From assembly GCA_003645825.1 (NCBI GenBank), contig QNCQ01000028.1, forward strand, positions 1 through 11,987: a stretch of DNA of 11,987 nt, read 5' to 3'. The stretch comes from Fidelibacterota bacterium (GTDB taxonomy: Bacteria; Fidelibacterota; UBA2242; B5-G15). Positions 1 through 6,884 of the stretch are shown here, one piece after another. The notes under the pieces are model-generated. The model did no database searches. It saw only the letters and a list, made by a program, of their open reading frames with translations, and had not been told where the DNA came from. Position 1 is the stretch's first letter; each line of letters starts with the position of its first letter. Made by a program: the position numbers and the translations under genes.

Positions 1-111
1 TCCGATAACACCGTTCGCTTAAATAGCATCAGAGCAAGTGGTTACGACTATATTCCAAAACCCTACTCAATGGTAGAACTTCTTGAAAAAATAAAAGAAA
101 AAATAAGCTAA
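1..111 (+). CDS. Response regulator receiver domain, C-terminal fragment
   Basis: Only the last 36 codons are in the window and the 5' part is missing. The visible peptide contains GYDYIPKPYSMVELLEKI, which matches the end of a CheY-like receiver domain: the conserved beta-5 lysine followed by proline (codons 20-21), then the amphipathic alpha-5 helix. The protein stops just after alpha-5, so nothing follows the receiver domain. It could be a stand-alone CheY-like regulator or the terminal receiver of a hybrid kinase or other multidomain protein; the fragment cannot decide. The phosphoacceptor aspartate lies outside the window. Its TAA stop is 4 bases before the next start, so it is probably co-transcribed with the alkylation-repair gene. 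Confidence 0.8.
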   Translation, partial: SDNTVRLNSIRASGYDYIPKPYSMVELLEKIKEKIS

Positions 112-115
112 GTCA

Positions 116-856
116 GTGGAAGAACCTGCCGTCGACTCAGGGCTAGTAAATAAAATACTAACCCTGCTTGGTAAGCTTGCCGATCCTCAGGAGGCTCAGG
201 TACAAAAAAATTTTTACAAAAGAGATAGCAACATCACTCTGATAGGTATAAAAGTACCTTGTATACGAAAAGTAGTTAAAGATATTGTTTCGTCTTACAC
301 ACTGCATAAAAAGTCTATTTTAAACGTTTCTGAAAAACTGGTAAGCAACAAAGTCCATGAATACAAAATGGCAGGAATAATCCTGCTTGAACTGAACAAA
401 AACAAAATAATACCAAGTGACCTGGAAACAATAAAGCGATGGTTCCTTAATGATTACATTAATGATTGGGCTGTTATTGATACCCTATGCTTAGCAGTGA
501 TTTCCAGCTTAGTAGAGCAAAGTAAAGAAGCTCAAGACACTGTAATGGAATGGCGAAAACATGAAAACATCTACATAAAACGTGCCTCAATAGTCTCTTT
601 CATAAAACACGCCAAGAGAAAAGAATTAATAGACACGCTTCTCAGACACGCTTCAACCTTCTTTGGAATCAACCACGATCTTATAACCAAAGCTAATGGA
701 TGGCTTTTAAGGGAGATTGGCAAATCGAATCCGCAGAAACTCGAAGGCTTCCTGACTAAGAACATAAAGAAAATTCCCCGAACAACCCTTAGATATGCAA
801 TAGAAAAATTTCCTGAAACAAAGCGAAAATGGATTCTTAAAATCCCATACAAATAG
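116..856 (+). CDS. AlkD-like DNA alkylation repair protein (HEAT-repeat DNA glycosylase family)
   Basis: This 246-residue all-helical protein fits the AlkD family, whose characterised members remove 3- and 7-alkylpurines from DNA with a HEAT-like repeat solenoid. Family features seen are the N-terminal stretch with GIKVP and RKVVKDI (residues about 44-57), the block INDWAVID (about 115-122) whose Trp118 and Asp122 fit the conserved W...D pair that includes the catalytic aspartate, and the C-terminal GWLLREIG (about 197-204), the usual 'WxLRE' signature. Length is normal for the family. The start is GTG at 116: an in-frame stop lies just upstream at 104-106, and the next in-frame Met is residue 85, well inside the conserved region. 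The ribosome-binding site is weak, so expression may depend on coupling to the upstream response-regulator gene 4 bases away. Substrate range cannot be inferred. I am confident of the family, less so of glycosylase activity. Confidence 0.85.
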   Translation: MEEPAVDSGLVNKILTLLGKLADPQEAQVQKNFYKRDSNITLIGIKVPCIRKVVKDIVSSYTLHKKSILNVSEKLVSNKVHEYKMAGIILLELNKNKIIPSDLETIKRWFLNDYINDWAVIDTLCLAVISSLVEQSKEAQDTVMEWRKHENIYIKRASIVSFIKHAKRKELIDTLLRHASTFFGINHDLITKANGWLLREIGKSNPQKLEGFLTKNIKKIPRTTLRYAIEKFPETKRKWILKIPYK

Positions 857-903
857 ATAGTAATTGGATTTTAGAGAAATTAAATTTCAGAGGTTCTGGG
901 AAA

Positions 904-1476
904 TTGGATTCTAAGATGGATGTTTATAACTATCTGATTATTCCTATCCTGATTTTTCTTGCCCGTATTATGGATGTTTCAATCGGAACGATGAGAATTA
1001 TCTTCATCTCCCGGGGGAAAAGATTACTGGCACCCATACTTGGATTTTTGGAGGTTAGCATCTGGCTTACCGCCATATCCCAGGCAATGAAACATCTTAA
1101 CAACCCTGTCTGTTTCATTGCATACGGTATGGGATTCGCAACCGGCAATTACGTCGGGATGCTTATAGAAGATAAACTGGCTATTGGTATGCAGGCAGTC
1201 CGACTGATAACTCAGAAAACAATTGATATGATAACCATGGCTTTAAGAGACGAGGGATTCGGAGTGACTGTTACTCGCGCATCAGGCGCAAAAGGAGAGG
1301 TCAACGTGATACTAACCATCGTCCCAAGAAAAAAGGTAGGTAGGGTGATCGAAATCGCCAGAGATATTGACCCGGACGTATTTATCTCCATACAGGACAT
1401 AAGAGAAGTACGAGCGGGGTATTTCCCACAGAGAGCGAAGCAATTACGGTGGAGAAAGGTTTTCAAGAAAAGGTGA
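904..1476 (+). CDS. UPF0316 family membrane protein (DUF5698 plus DUF2179 domains)
   Basis: This 190-residue protein has about three hydrophobic N-terminal helices (roughly residues 8-28, 40-60 and 67-85) and a soluble C-terminal half. The motif RIMDVSIGTMRIIFISRG (about 21-38) and the Gly-rich GMGFATGNYVGMLIEDKL region (about 78-95) are typical of UPF0316 proteins. The C-terminal part, with GFGVTVTRASGAKGE and a late DIREVRAGYF, fits DUF2179, a small domain also found in YitT-type membrane proteins. The family's function is unknown and I assign none. The start may be TTG at 904, 10 bases after a CAGAGG ribosome-binding site at 888-893, or ATG at 916; both precede the first helix, so the protein hardly changes. 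Its end overlaps the start of the LspA-like gene, suggesting translational coupling. Confidence 0.85.
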   Translation: MDSKMDVYNYLIIPILIFLARIMDVSIGTMRIIFISRGKRLLAPILGFLEVSIWLTAISQAMKHLNNPVCFIAYGMGFATGNYVGMLIEDKLAIGMQAVRLITQKTIDMITMALRDEGFGVTVTRASGAKGEVNVILTIVPRKKVGRVIEIARDIDPDVFISIQDIREVRAGYFPQRAKQLRWRKVFKKR

Positions 1477-2021
1477 GTGATACTGGAGCAGTACTGACTC
1501 GGCGAAAAAGACTCAAACACTTGTTAATAGCAATTCTGGTAGGTTTTGTCCTGCTATCTACTGACCTGGGTATAAAGAAAATTGCCAACAATGCTTTAGA
1601 ATACAATCGGGTTGTAAACACAGGTCTTCCATTTCTCAAGCTCTACCTCACTCATAACAAAGGGTATCATTACATTTTTGGAAAGATTCCAAATCACAAG
1701 CTCTGGTCGATTGGAGGTCTGGTTTTCATCTCTTTTATCTTGGTCTCTATCATAAAGGCAATCATAAAAGATAAATTGGGCAAGACTGACTACATATTAT
1801 ACCTGATTATCGTTTCCCTCATAATAGGTGCCACAGGAAACGTATGGGAAATAATCTTTACCGGTAAAGCTACCGATTACTTCATTTTCAAACCCTTCCC
1901 CTGGCCGAGCAATCTCTGCGATCAGTATATAAACGCAATCCAGTTCATAATACTACCTTTCTACCTTATTAGATTCATCATAAAACCCCGCAAAAAAGCT
2001 CCAAAATCTCCTATGATTTAA
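1449..2021 (+). CDS. Divergent signal peptidase II (LspA-like) membrane protein
   Basis: This 190-residue protein has about four membrane segments (roughly 25-44, 85-105, 114-131, 159-177) and LspA landmarks in order. STDLGIKK (Asp39, Lys43) matches the first conserved block; LTHNKG matches the N-x-G block; GATGNVWEI (128-135) aligns with the GGxxGNLxDR active-site block; a later Asp143 and SNLCDQYI (154-161) align with the second catalytic block, Asp158 being retained. LspA cleaves signal peptides from prolipoproteins with an Asp/Asp pair. Here the first Asp is Glu134 and the Arg after it is Ile, while the Ala before the second Asp is Cys157. It may be a divergent active peptidase, an inactive paralogue or a protein with another role. 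The start is uncertain: GTG 1449, or GTG 1473, which forms a GTGA overlap with the stop of the preceding gene. A lipoprotein gene follows. Confidence 0.72.
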   Translation: MEKGFQEKVSDTGAVLTRRKRLKHLLIAILVGFVLLSTDLGIKKIANNALEYNRVVNTGLPFLKLYLTHNKGYHYIFGKIPNHKLWSIGGLVFISFILVSIIKAIIKDKLGKTDYILYLIIVSLIIGATGNVWEIIFTGKATDYFIFKPFPWPSNLCDQYINAIQFIILPFYLIRFIIKPRKKAPKSPMI

Positions 2022-2035
2022 AAAAAATAATTCTT

Positions 2036-2062
2036 AGCTTAACCAAGCTTTTAGTCTTGGGG
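2036..2062 (+). other. Overlapping short inverted repeats before the isomerase lipoprotein start
   Basis: Two small hairpins can form in the 48-base gap. AGCTT/AAGCT (2036-2040/2045-2049) and CCAAG/CTTGG (2043-2047/2056-2060) share bases, so they exclude each other. The second could cover the GGGG ribosome-binding site. The stems are only 5 pairs, so this may be chance in A/T-rich DNA. Confidence 0.2.
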
Positions 2063-2069
2063 TTGTATT

Positions 2070-3074
2070 ATGAAAAAGTTATTAGTTATCTTAATTACAC
2101 TAGTCTTAATTTTTTCCTGCTCAAAGCAGGAAGTTTTCAAACTTGAAAAGGGCAGCCCGGCGTATGAACTTGCCACTCAACTTGCTAAAAGGTTACCCCT
2201 GCTCGACCCTGAAAAAAACATCATTGTAGCAGAGACCGATCAGTTCGTGGTCACATCTGGCGAAGTCATTTACTCGCTCTACAGTATGTTCGGAAAGCGG
2301 GCTTTTCAGTTAGCAAGCATACCCAATGACAGATTGCTGGAAATCATCCGCGCCAATGCTGAAAATGTTGCCGAAAAGAAACTGCTCCTAAGGGAAGCTG
2401 AAAAAAAGGGTATAGATGTCGATTCTACAGAGGTTGACAGTATCCTGCAAATCCAGTATGCAAGAGCTGGCGGCAAGGATGCTTTTCTGAACCTGCTTTC
2501 CAGCCATGGATTTAAAATGGATGAGCTGACAAGAGACATTAAGGAAAACCTGAAAATCAACAAACTTATCACCTCCATCATAGACACAATAAAGGTTACC
2601 GATAGCGAACTAATGGCCGAGTACAACGAGGACAAGACAGCTACTGTAAGACACATACTGCTTTCAACTCAGGGAAAAAGCGACTCTGAAAAGGTAGAAA
2701 TTTACAAGAAAATGCAAAAGATCAGGGAGAGGGCAATCAGTGGGGAGGATTTTGCAAAACTTGCCAAGGAATATTCCGAAGATCCAGGGTCAAAGGATAG
2801 AGGCGGCCTATATGAAAACTTTTCCCGCGGTCAGATGGTTAAAGAATTCGAGGACGAAGCCTTTAACACTCCTATAGGAGAGATAAGTCCAATCTTCGAA
2901 ACAAAATTTGGATACCATATACTGAAAGTCATAAGCAGACATAAAGAAACAAAACCCTTCGATGCAGTAAAAAGCGAAATAGAAAAAGAGATCCGCTCCA
3001 AAAAGGAAAACGAAATTCTTACCGCCTTCCTGAAAAAGTTAAAAGAGGAATCTAAGTTTAAGCTAACTATCTAG
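2070..3074 (+). CDS. Parvulin-type peptidyl-prolyl cis-trans isomerase, predicted lipoprotein (PrsA/SurA-like)
   Basis: This 334-residue protein starts with a lipoprotein-type signal peptide: two lysines, a hydrophobic core and IFSC with Cys17 as the likely lipidated residue (Phe at -2 is unusual). A helical N-terminal chaperone-like region (about 40-185) resembles the SurA_N/trigger-factor-like part of PrsA/SurA proteins. The PpiC-type parvulin domain (about 190-290) begins TVRHILLS (His195) and continues with FAKLAKEYSEDPGS, GGLYENF and FGYHILKV, all typical. A charged helical tail follows. It would assist folding of secreted or outer-membrane proteins on the outer side of the cytoplasmic membrane. 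The ATG at 2070 has a modest GGGG ribosome-binding site at 2059-2062. It lies 48 bases after the LspA-like gene, the type of enzyme that would process its signal peptide. Its last 8 bases overlap the convergent argF gene. Confidence 0.9.
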   Translation: MKKLLVILITLVLIFSCSKQEVFKLEKGSPAYELATQLAKRLPLLDPEKNIIVAETDQFVVTSGEVIYSLYSMFGKRAFQLASIPNDRLLEIIRANAENVAEKKLLLREAEKKGIDVDSTEVDSILQIQYARAGGKDAFLNLLSSHGFKMDELTRDIKENLKINKLITSIIDTIKVTDSELMAEYNEDKTATVRHILLSTQGKSDSEKVEIYKKMQKIRERAISGEDFAKLAKEYSEDPGSKDRGGLYENFSRGQMVKEFEDEAFNTPIGEISPIFETKFGYHILKVISRHKETKPFDAVKSEIEKEIRSKKENEILTAFLKKLKEESKFKLTI

Positions 3075-3080
3075 CTAAAC
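3056..3080. terminator. Imperfect palindrome over two convergent stop codons, candidate bidirectional terminator
   Basis: GTTTAAGCTA at 3056-3065 pairs with TAGCTAAAC at 3072-3080, with one bulged A and a 6-base loop. The arms enclose both stop codons, TAG of the isomerase gene (3072-3074) and, on the other strand, TAG of argF (3069-3067). The flanks are A/T-rich but there is no uninterrupted T run directly after the stem on either side, and the stem is mostly A-T pairs, so it is a weak candidate. Placement between convergent genes supports the call; a chance palindrome remains possible. Confidence 0.35.
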
Positions 3081-3990
3081 CAAAAAGTTTTAATATTATA
3101 GCCTTCTGAACATGCAACCTGTTTTCGGCTTCATCGAAAACAATAGAATTTGGCCCATCTATTACTTCATCGGTAATTTCCTCTCCCCTATGCGCAGGTA
3201 AACAGTGCATTACCATTACATCATCCTTGGCATACTTGAGCAGTTCAGAATTGACCTGGAACCCTTCAAAAGCCTTCATTTTCTGTTCTTTTTCAGATTC
3301 CTGCCCCATACTCACCCACACGTCAGTGTAAATGACATCAGCACCAGACACACCCTTCACTGGATCATGCTCTATTTTTATCTCACTTACTCCTACCTTT
3401 CTTGCATTCTCCAGAGCACTCTTGTCAGGAAGATAAGCCTCCGGAGTAACTATCACAAGTTCCAGAGCCATCCTGGAAGCCATATTCACCCAAGAATTAG
3501 CAACATTATTGCTACCGTCACCTACAAAAGCTATTTTAATATTCTCATACCTACCTTTTTTCTCATAGACAGTAAAAAGATCCGCCATCACCTGGCAGGG
3601 ATGAGTTAAGTCTGTAAGCCCATTTATGACAGGAACAGATGAGTACCTTGCCAGCTCTTCAATATGCCAGTGATCAAAAAGCCGAGCCATAATTATATCA
3701 TTATATCGAGATACCACCCTGGCTATATCCTTAATGGCTTCCCTCTTACCAATTCCTATGTCATTAGGGCTTAGGTAAATCGCATATCCTCCCAGCTGAT
3801 ACATCCCTGTCTCAAACGATATCCTTGTCCTCGCAGAAGGCTTGGCAAAAATCATTGCCATTGTCTTTCCGCGGAGCGGAGTATACTCCTTTCCCTCTCT
3901 TAAATATCTCTTTAAATCCTTCGTAAGCTCAAAAACTTCTACAATTTCATCCCTCGAGAAGTCCGTAACCATTAAAAAATCCCTTTTCAT
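3067..3990 (-). CDS. argF: Ornithine carbamoyltransferase
   Basis: This 307-residue cytoplasmic enzyme makes citrulline from carbamoyl phosphate and ornithine, the sixth step of arginine biosynthesis (or runs in reverse in the deiminase pathway). The carbamoyl-phosphate site is KPSARTR (residues 50-56, with Ala where many family members have Thr), the HPCQ motif is at 130-133 and HCLP at 262-265 in MHCLPAHRGEEI. The DVWVSMGQE loop, with the SMG signature, marks an ornithine rather than aspartate transcarbamoylase, and nothing suggests the succinyl- or acetylornithine variants. Length is normal. The ATG start has a strong GGGAGG site 4 bases upstream and lies 12 bases after hslU, so it is the last gene of the long minus-strand directon. 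No other arginine gene is in the window. The biosynthetic role is inferred because no arcA or arcC neighbour is present. Confidence 0.95.
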   Translation of the reverse strand: MKRDFLMVTDFSRDEIVEVFELTKDLKRYLREGKEYTPLRGKTMAMIFAKPSARTRISFETGMYQLGGYAIYLSPNDIGIGKREAIKDIARVVSRYNDIIMARLFDHWHIEELARYSSVPVINGLTDLTHPCQVMADLFTVYEKKGRYENIKIAFVGDGSNNVANSWVNMASRMALELVIVTPEAYLPDKSALENARKVGVSEIKIEHDPVKGVSGADVIYTDVWVSMGQESEKEQKMKAFEGFQVNSELLKYAKDDVMVMHCLPAHRGEEITDEVIDGPNSIVFDEAENRLHVQKAIILKLFGLAR

Positions 3991-4002
3991 ACTGCCTCCC
4001 TA

Positions 4003-5358
4003 TCAGAGTATATATTTACTCAAATCTCTATCCCGGACAACATCCGCGAGTTTCTTCCTAACAAATTCACAGGTTACTTTTATTTCTTTCAGCTCGGGAT
4101 TTGGTACCTCAAATAAAATGTCTTCAAGCAACGTGGTCAATATGGTATGAAGCCTCCTCGCCCCTATGTTCTCAAGCTTTTCATTTACCTCACAGGCAAG
4201 TTCCGCTATTTCCTCTATCGCTTCATCATCAAACTCAATTTTCACTCCTTCTGTCTCAAGAAGTGCAGTATATTGCTTGATCAGAGCGTTCCTGGGATGC
4301 TTCAATATTTTGATAAATTCTTCTTTTCCGAGACTATCCATTTCAACCCTTATAGGGAATCTCCCCTGTAACTCCGGTATTAAATCCGATGGTTTGCTCA
4401 TATGAAACGCACCCGCAGCAATAAAGAGAATATGATCCGTTTTCACAACTCCATACTTGGTCTGAACATTACATCCTTCGACGATGGGAAGGATATCCCT
4501 CTGAACCCCCTCTCTGGAAACATCCGGTCCTCCTCTTCCTTCTGTACTCCTGACCGCTATCTTATCAATCTCATCTATAAATACAATTCCACTTTCCTCA
4601 ACTCGCCTTATTGCCTCTTTAACCACTGCATCCATATCTATCAGTTTTTGTGCCTCCTCTTGAGCAAATATCTTCCTGGCTTCTTCAACAGTAACTTTTT
4701 GAGCCTTTTTCTTCCTCGGAAAGGCATTTTCAAGAAGCTCGGTAAGATTCAATCCCATCTCCTCTATACCTGCTGGGCCAAAAACCTGCATTACAGGCAT
4801 TGCGGTCTGTTGAACGGTTATCTCTATTACCCTATCCTCAAGTTCCCCTTTCTCAAGCATTTCCCTGAGTTTCTCACGAGTTTTCCTATATTGTTCATCA
4901 TCTCCTTGAGAGCCAAACCCCCCCGGAGCAGGCTTCCTAGGGGGGAGAAGGATATCAAGGATCCTCTCGTTAGCCATTTTCTCAGCCTGCTCCCGAACCT
5001 CTTCCATTCTCTCCTCTTTCACCATATTAACAGCGATATTCGTCAAATCTCTTATGATCGATTCCACATCCCTTCCAACGTATCCCACTTCCGTATACTT
5101 CGAGGCCTCTACCTTAATAAAAGGAGCATGAGCCAGATTTGCGAGCCGTCGAGCAATCTCTGTCTTCCCAACACCAGTCGGACCTATCAGAATTATATTG
5201 TTAGGGAGAATATCTTCTTTTATATCCCCTTTCACCCGCTGTCGTCTCCACCTATTCCTCAGTGCTATCGCCACTGCTTTCTTTGCCTTTTCCTGACCCA
5301 CAATGTACTGGTCTAGCTCTTTTACAATCTCCTTTGGAGTAAGCTCTTTCCTTCTCAT
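4003..5358 (-). CDS. hslU: HslU, ATPase and unfoldase subunit of the HslUV protease
   Basis: This 451-residue AAA+ ATPase forms a hexamer that unfolds proteins and feeds them to HslV in the cytoplasm. It shows Walker A GPTGVGKT (59-66), the pore-loop GYVG (92-95), a charged intermediate I-domain (about 110-240), Walker B IVFIDE (258-263) followed by IDKI, and a C-terminal AAA lid. The last residues, DLSKYIL, match the conserved C-terminal tail that inserts into HslV and activates it. Length is normal (about 440-460). The start overlaps the hslV stop in an ATGA arrangement (5355-5358), the usual hslV-hslU order with translational coupling. A Gly/Pro-rich stretch at about 139-152 lies in the I-domain and is probably a flexible loop. 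Confidence 0.98.
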   Translation of the reverse strand: MRRKELTPKEIVKELDQYIVGQEKAKKAVAIALRNRWRRQRVKGDIKEDILPNNIILIGPTGVGKTEIARRLANLAHAPFIKVEASKYTEVGYVGRDVESIIRDLTNIAVNMVKEERMEEVREQAEKMANERILDILLPPRKPAPGGFGSQGDDEQYRKTREKLREMLEKGELEDRVIEITVQQTAMPVMQVFGPAGIEEMGLNLTELLENAFPRKKKAQKVTVEEARKIFAQEEAQKLIDMDAVVKEAIRRVEESGIVFIDEIDKIAVRSTEGRGGPDVSREGVQRDILPIVEGCNVQTKYGVVKTDHILFIAAGAFHMSKPSDLIPELQGRFPIRVEMDSLGKEEFIKILKHPRNALIKQYTALLETEGVKIEFDDEAIEEIAELACEVNEKLENIGARRLHTILTTLLEDILFEVPNPELKEIKVTCEFVRKKLADVVRDRDLSKYIL

Positions 5359-5885
5359 AGCTCAAGTATGGTAAATTTATTGTTAGTGTACACGCAAATT
5401 TCTGCCGCAATCCTCAATGATTCTTCAACGATTTCCCTTGCTGTTAAAGAGGTATGCCTTAACAACGCCCTCGCAGCGGCAGCGGCATACGGCCCACCCG
5501 AACCAATAGCAATTACATTATCATCAGGCTCTATAACATCCCCGGTACCGGAGATTACCAGCATTTTCTCTTTATCCATAACAGTAAGCAGAGCCTCCAG
5601 ACGCCTCAGATACTTATCAGTTCGCCATAATTTAGCAAGCTCAACAGCCGCCCTCTGAATATTTCCCTTAAACTCATCCAGTTTCCCCTCAAATTTCTCA
5701 AAAAGAGCAAAGGCATCCGCAGACGCCCCAGCAAACCCCACAAGCACTCTGTCCCCATATATCTTCCTAACCTTGCTGGAGCTGTGCTTCATAATAGTAT
5801 CACCGAAGGTCACCTGACCATCACTTCCAAGCGCCACTTTTTCATCTCTTCTTACCCCGATAATCGTCGTAGAATAAAATTTCAT
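5355..5885 (-). CDS. hslV: HslV, threonine protease subunit of the HslUV protease
   Basis: HslV is the proteasome-like peptidase whose N-terminal threonine is the nucleophile. From ATG at 5885 the product is 176 residues starting MKFYSTTIIGVRR: the propeptide MKFYS would be removed to expose Thr6. GSDGQVTFGDT, the FAGASADA block, LRRLEA and IGSGGPYA are diagnostic. I chose 5885 over the in-frame TTG at 5900 because GAAAGGA lies 6 bases before the ATG, the extra five residues (MKGNI) are not family-like, and known HslV propeptides are short. The gene begins 33 bases after hflC and overlaps hslU by 4 bases. It pairs with HslU in degrading cytoplasmic proteins. Confidence 0.97.
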   Translation of the reverse strand: MKFYSTTIIGVRRDEKVALGSDGQVTFGDTIMKHSSSKVRKIYGDRVLVGFAGASADAFALFEKFEGKLDEFKGNIQRAAVELAKLWRTDKYLRRLEALLTVMDKEKMLVISGTGDVIEPDDNVIAIGSGGPYAAAAARALLRHTSLTAREIVEESLRIAAEICVYTNNKFTILEL

Positions 5886-5891
5886 AATATT

Positions 5892-5898
5892 TCCTTTC
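5892..5898 (-). promoter_or_regulatory. Ribosome-binding site that sets the hslV start
   Basis: Read on the minus strand this is GAAAGGA, 6 bases upstream of the ATG at 5885-5883. It lies inside the longer open frame that begins with TTG at 5900, so it argues that the shorter hslV product is made. Confidence 0.7.
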
Positions 5899-5918
5899 AA
5901 TACTACTTAATTACTTTA

Positions 5919-6884
5919 TTACTTAGTTGCCTTGATATACTTTAACAATTCGTTATCCGTTGAAAGTATCATGGTAGTAGACGTGTCAAAAATGGCTTTG
6001 TAAGTCTCCAGCGTTTTTATGAATTCGTAGAATTTTCTCGACTCAGGACTTTTATTATATGCCTTAGCATATATTTTTGTTGCTTCAGCATCAGCCTGCC
6101 CCCTAATCTCCTGAGCTTTCCTATATGCTTCAGAAAGGATTTCCTTCTTCTTCTGGTCCTGCTTCCCCAAAATACGCTGTTTTTCTCCTTGCCCTATAGC
6201 ACGATACTTCTCAGCTATACGTTTCTGCTCAGAAATCATTCGCTCAAAAACTTTTTCCTGAACTTTCGGATTGTAATCAATCCTTTTAAACTTCAAATCA
6301 ACCACTTCGATTCCGAGCTTAAGTTCTTCCAGCTTCTTTTTAACATTATCTAAAATGTTTTTCGCAATCTCTTCTCTCGCCCCGGGAATCATCACCTCTC
6401 TCCAGGACAATGTATCAGCTTCTGACTTAACTTCCTGCTCTATTTCAGGAATTACCATCGGCCTGTCAGAATTTCTCACTATCTCTTGAAGAGCCCTATT
6501 TGCTATTTCATCACGAATTGTTCCATCCAGAATATCATCAAGTCTCGACTGAGCTACCGCTTCACTTCTTACACTCTTATAAAATGCCAGAGGATCAATA
6601 ATCCTCCACCTCGCAAAGGTATCAATCTTGATAAATTTATTATCCTTTGTAGGTATTTCTTGAGGTTCCCCATCCCATTCAAGAAGTCTCTTATCAAATA
6701 CGATAACCTTCTGGATAAAAGGCATCTTAAAGTGTACTCCAGCATTCCTTATCGCTCCCCCTACCGGCTTACCAAATTGCGTAATGATAGCCTGCTGAGT
6801 TTCATCAAGAATAAAAATCGACTCTGCTAGAAGAAATATAACAACCGCCATTATAATCAAACTTGCTATAACTTTCCCTTTCAT
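5919..6884 (-). CDS. hflC: HflC, SPFH/band 7 membrane protein, FtsH modulator subunit
   Basis: This 321-residue protein has one N-terminal membrane helix (about 5-25), then an SPFH/band 7 domain starting ILDETQQAIITQFGKPVG. It ends in a long charged helical region with the HflC-type signature QADAEATKIYAKAYNKSPES (about 262-281) and a Y-E-F..TLETYKAIF stretch. With HflK it forms a large cage around the membrane protease FtsH and modulates its activity, mostly on the periplasmic side. No ftsH gene is in the window. The start overlaps the hflK stop by 4 bases (6881-6884), preceded by GGAGAGGG inside hflK, so translation is coupled. Length is slightly below E. coli HflC (334), which is within family variation. 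Confidence 0.95.
   Translation of the reverse strand: MKGKVIASLIIMAVVIFLLAESIFILDETQQAIITQFGKPVGGAIRNAGVHFKMPFIQKVIVFDKRLLEWDGEPQEIPTKDNKFIKIDTFARWRIIDPLAFYKSVRSEAVAQSRLDDILDGTIRDEIANRALQEIVRNSDRPMVIPEIEQEVKSEADTLSWREVMIPGAREEIAKNILDNVKKKLEELKLGIEVVDLKFKRIDYNPKVQEKVFERMISEQKRIAEKYRAIGQGEKQRILGKQDQKKKEILSEAYRKAQEIRGQADAEATKIYAKAYNKSPESRKFYEFIKTLETYKAIFDTSTTMILSTDNELLKYIKATK

Noticed and set aside
447..470. TTAATGATT repeated after three bases in the AlkD-like gene
   Set aside because: It encodes the normal helix sequence LNDYINDW at the conserved site and does not extend further.
862..913. AATTGGATT(T/C)TA occurring at 862-873 and again at 902-913, the second copy holding the TTG start
   Set aside because: Only 12 bases with one mismatch in A/T-rich DNA; no further copies or flanking structure, so likely chance.
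1028..1043. TGGCAC ... TTGG resembling a sigma-54 -24/-12 promoter
   Set aside because: The spacing is one base too long, the -12 element lacks the GC pair, and the site lies inside the UPF0316 coding region.
3205..3609. Plus-strand open frame opposite argF
   Set aside because: It is antisense to the conserved argF gene and has a composition expected of a shadow frame, with no recognisable motif.
4402..5316. Long plus-strand open frame of 304 codons opposite hslU
   Set aside because: It is antisense to a clearly conserved hslU, its translation is low-complexity (Ser/Phe/Leu/Pro-rich) without family features.
5886..5900. Longer hslV start at TTG 5900
   Set aside because: The good ribosome-binding site GAAAGGA falls inside this extension and precedes ATG 5885, which gives the family-like propeptide MKFYS.
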